Assembly (NCBI GenBank): GCA_905235675.1
Contig: CAJONC010000022.1
Coordinates: 1-62,508, forward strand
DNA: 62,508 nt
Direction: 5' to 3'
Source: an uncultured Bacteroidales bacterium
Lineage (GTDB): Bacteria; Bacteroidota; Bacteroidia; Bacteroidales; UBA932
In this document: piece after piece, positions 61,697 to 62,508 of the stretch
Layout of the letters: each line of letters starts with the position of its first letter
Numbering within the stretch: position 1 is the first letter of the stretch
The notes under the pieces: model-generated
What the model was told of the DNA's origin: nothing
Seen by the model: only the letters and a program-made list of their open reading frames with translations
Databases searched by the model: none
Translations under genes and position numbers: made by a program

Positions 61697-62508
61697 TCAC
61701 TTTTTTCCAAAGATAATTATTAGGTAAATATACTGGAGCTATCTTTGCCTCATTCACAACATCCGTAACTGCTTGGTTGGTGGCTTTGACGGAAGCATTG
61801 CGTGTTGTATTCTTTGCGGCAATTGCCTTTGCTTCTTCCTTTGAAAGGGACTTACCCTCACTATTAGCAACTTTTCTTGCAGCTTTGACAACCGCATTAT
61901 TCGTCCTAGTGTTTTGCAAATGGATCGTTTTCTCACTGAGATTTGCGCTACCAGCAATCGCACCTGTAACGGCAGTAAATGCTGCTTGTTCATTCGTGTT
62001 AACTTTCAGCCCGTCCTGCGAATCATAGTTGAACTTGCCTTGCACAGCACCTCCCACTGCAGACGTTGCCACGTGAACTGCCGTCTTCACCGCAGCGTTC
62101 TTTATTGCCGAAGCTCCCGCAGTTATTGCGCCTTCGGTTGCTGCTACACCAACATCAATCCAATCAATCTTATTGATAGAATTATTGAATGATTCTCCGC
62201 TCAAAACGCTGATAACAACTTGACTCGCCACCTCCACTGTTGCTCCTACCGCTGCGCCGAACAGTTGTGCGACAAAACTCCCGTTCGGGTCATACTTATC
62301 AATAGGATCATTGTTGCAGTAGCCGTACGGGCTGACAGAATGGTACTTCCCCGCCAGCGGGTCGCGTGTAGTCCACCTTGCGGTAAAAGGGTCGTAGTAG
62401 CGGGCGCCGAAGTCGAGGAGAGCCAGGTCGCGTTTGTATGCGCCGGTGAAGATGTCGTAGCCGAAGCGCTGCTCCTCTTTGCCGGCAAAGCGATAGCGGT
62501 TGTCCGCG
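61674..62508 (-). CDS. RHS core-domain polymorphic toxin, 3' part (5' end outside window)
   Basis: The visible 278 residues open with the RHS-associated core (FAGKEEQRFGYDIFTGAYKRDLALLDFGARYYDP, WTTRDPLAGKYHSVSPYGYCNNDPIDKYDPNG) and continue into an Ala/Val-rich helical region (GAAVGATVEVASQVVI, VGVAATEGAITAGASAIKNA) and a basic C-terminal tip ending NNYLWKKVNDEEIRY. The tip is the likely toxin and has no motif I recognise. RHS proteins in this order are often delivered by contact-dependent secretion such as T6SS, but no secretion gene is in the window. Confidence 0.8.
   Translation of the reverse strand, partial: ADNRYRFAGKEEQRFGYDIFTGAYKRDLALLDFGARYYDPFTARWTTRDPLAGKYHSVSPYGYCNNDPIDKYDPNGSFVAQLFGAAVGATVEVASQVVISVLSGESFNNSINKIDWIDVGVAATEGAITAGASAIKNAAVKTAVHVATSAVGGAVQGKFNYDSQDGLKVNTNEQAAFTAVTGAIAGSANLSEKTIHLQNTRTNNAVVKAARKVANSEGKSLSKEEAKAIAAKNTTRNASVKATNQAVTDVVNEAKIAPVYLPNNYLWKKVNDEEIRY

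Overview
The window looks like a chromosomal piece of a gut- or rumen-type Bacteroidales bacterium. The core genes are GC-rich (estimated by eye at 55-60%). The evidence for the group is the -33 TTTG / -7 TAnnTTTG promoters, a near absence of Shine-Dalgarno sites except before rpsU, a SusC/SusD polysaccharide utilisation locus, DUF4837 and RHS proteins of Bacteroidales type, and the fused DAHP synthase-chorismate mutase. An uncultured lineage near Alistipes or Cryptobacteroides is possible, but I cannot place the genus from sequence alone.

Layout. 1-11864 holds housekeeping genes: rpsU, a sirtuin, an ATPase, rplU-rpmA, serS-ruvC, an outer-membrane barrel protein, a folate enzyme, a PASTA protein, a RluD-type pseudouridine synthase that carries an in-frame 132-bp palindrome, and lnt. 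11865-33216 is an alginate (polyuronate) utilisation locus. One tight operon (susC, susD, two TIG-domain lipoproteins, two PL6-type lyases, a PL17-type lyase, kdgF, a hexuronate MFS carrier and an SDR reductase) runs from 11979 to 28201. It is followed by an AT-rich surface lipoprotein with a broken signal-peptide frame, an esterase on the other strand, a PL38-like lyase that is also frameshifted, and a FadR-type GntR regulator. The same 16-bp palindrome, AATTGGTTAACCAATT, lies exactly 11 bases after the -7 box of both susC and the PL38-like gene, so one regulator probably controls both.

33271-59616 is mostly housekeeping: fabH-fabF, trpS-recA, rlmN, a patatin/Omp85 fusion, recX, an aromatic amino acid operon (pheA, aminotransferase, tyrA, DAHP synthase-chorismate mutase), rnhA-pdxA, tRNA-Glu, rpsT, tRNA-Pro, a tandem 103-bp hairpin repeat, DUF4837, rseP-dxr, a degenerate LytM protein, ruvX-def, an acyl-CoA synthetase, a phosphoribosyltransferase/cytosine permease/acid phosphatase group and a class II aldolase. 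59633-62508 is an AT-rich RHS polymorphic-toxin locus read leftward: the 3' end of an RHS core-toxin gene, its probable immunity gene, then an orphan toxin tail with a second candidate immunity gene, then an RHS pseudogene.

The most unusual signals are the RHS tip/immunity array, the in-frame palindrome in the RluD-type gene, the tandem repeat whose sequence mirrors the 3' part of tRNA-Pro, a set of six promoters placed so close to start codons that the mRNAs should be leaderless, and two lipoprotein genes that both carry a one-base frameshift at the signal peptide.
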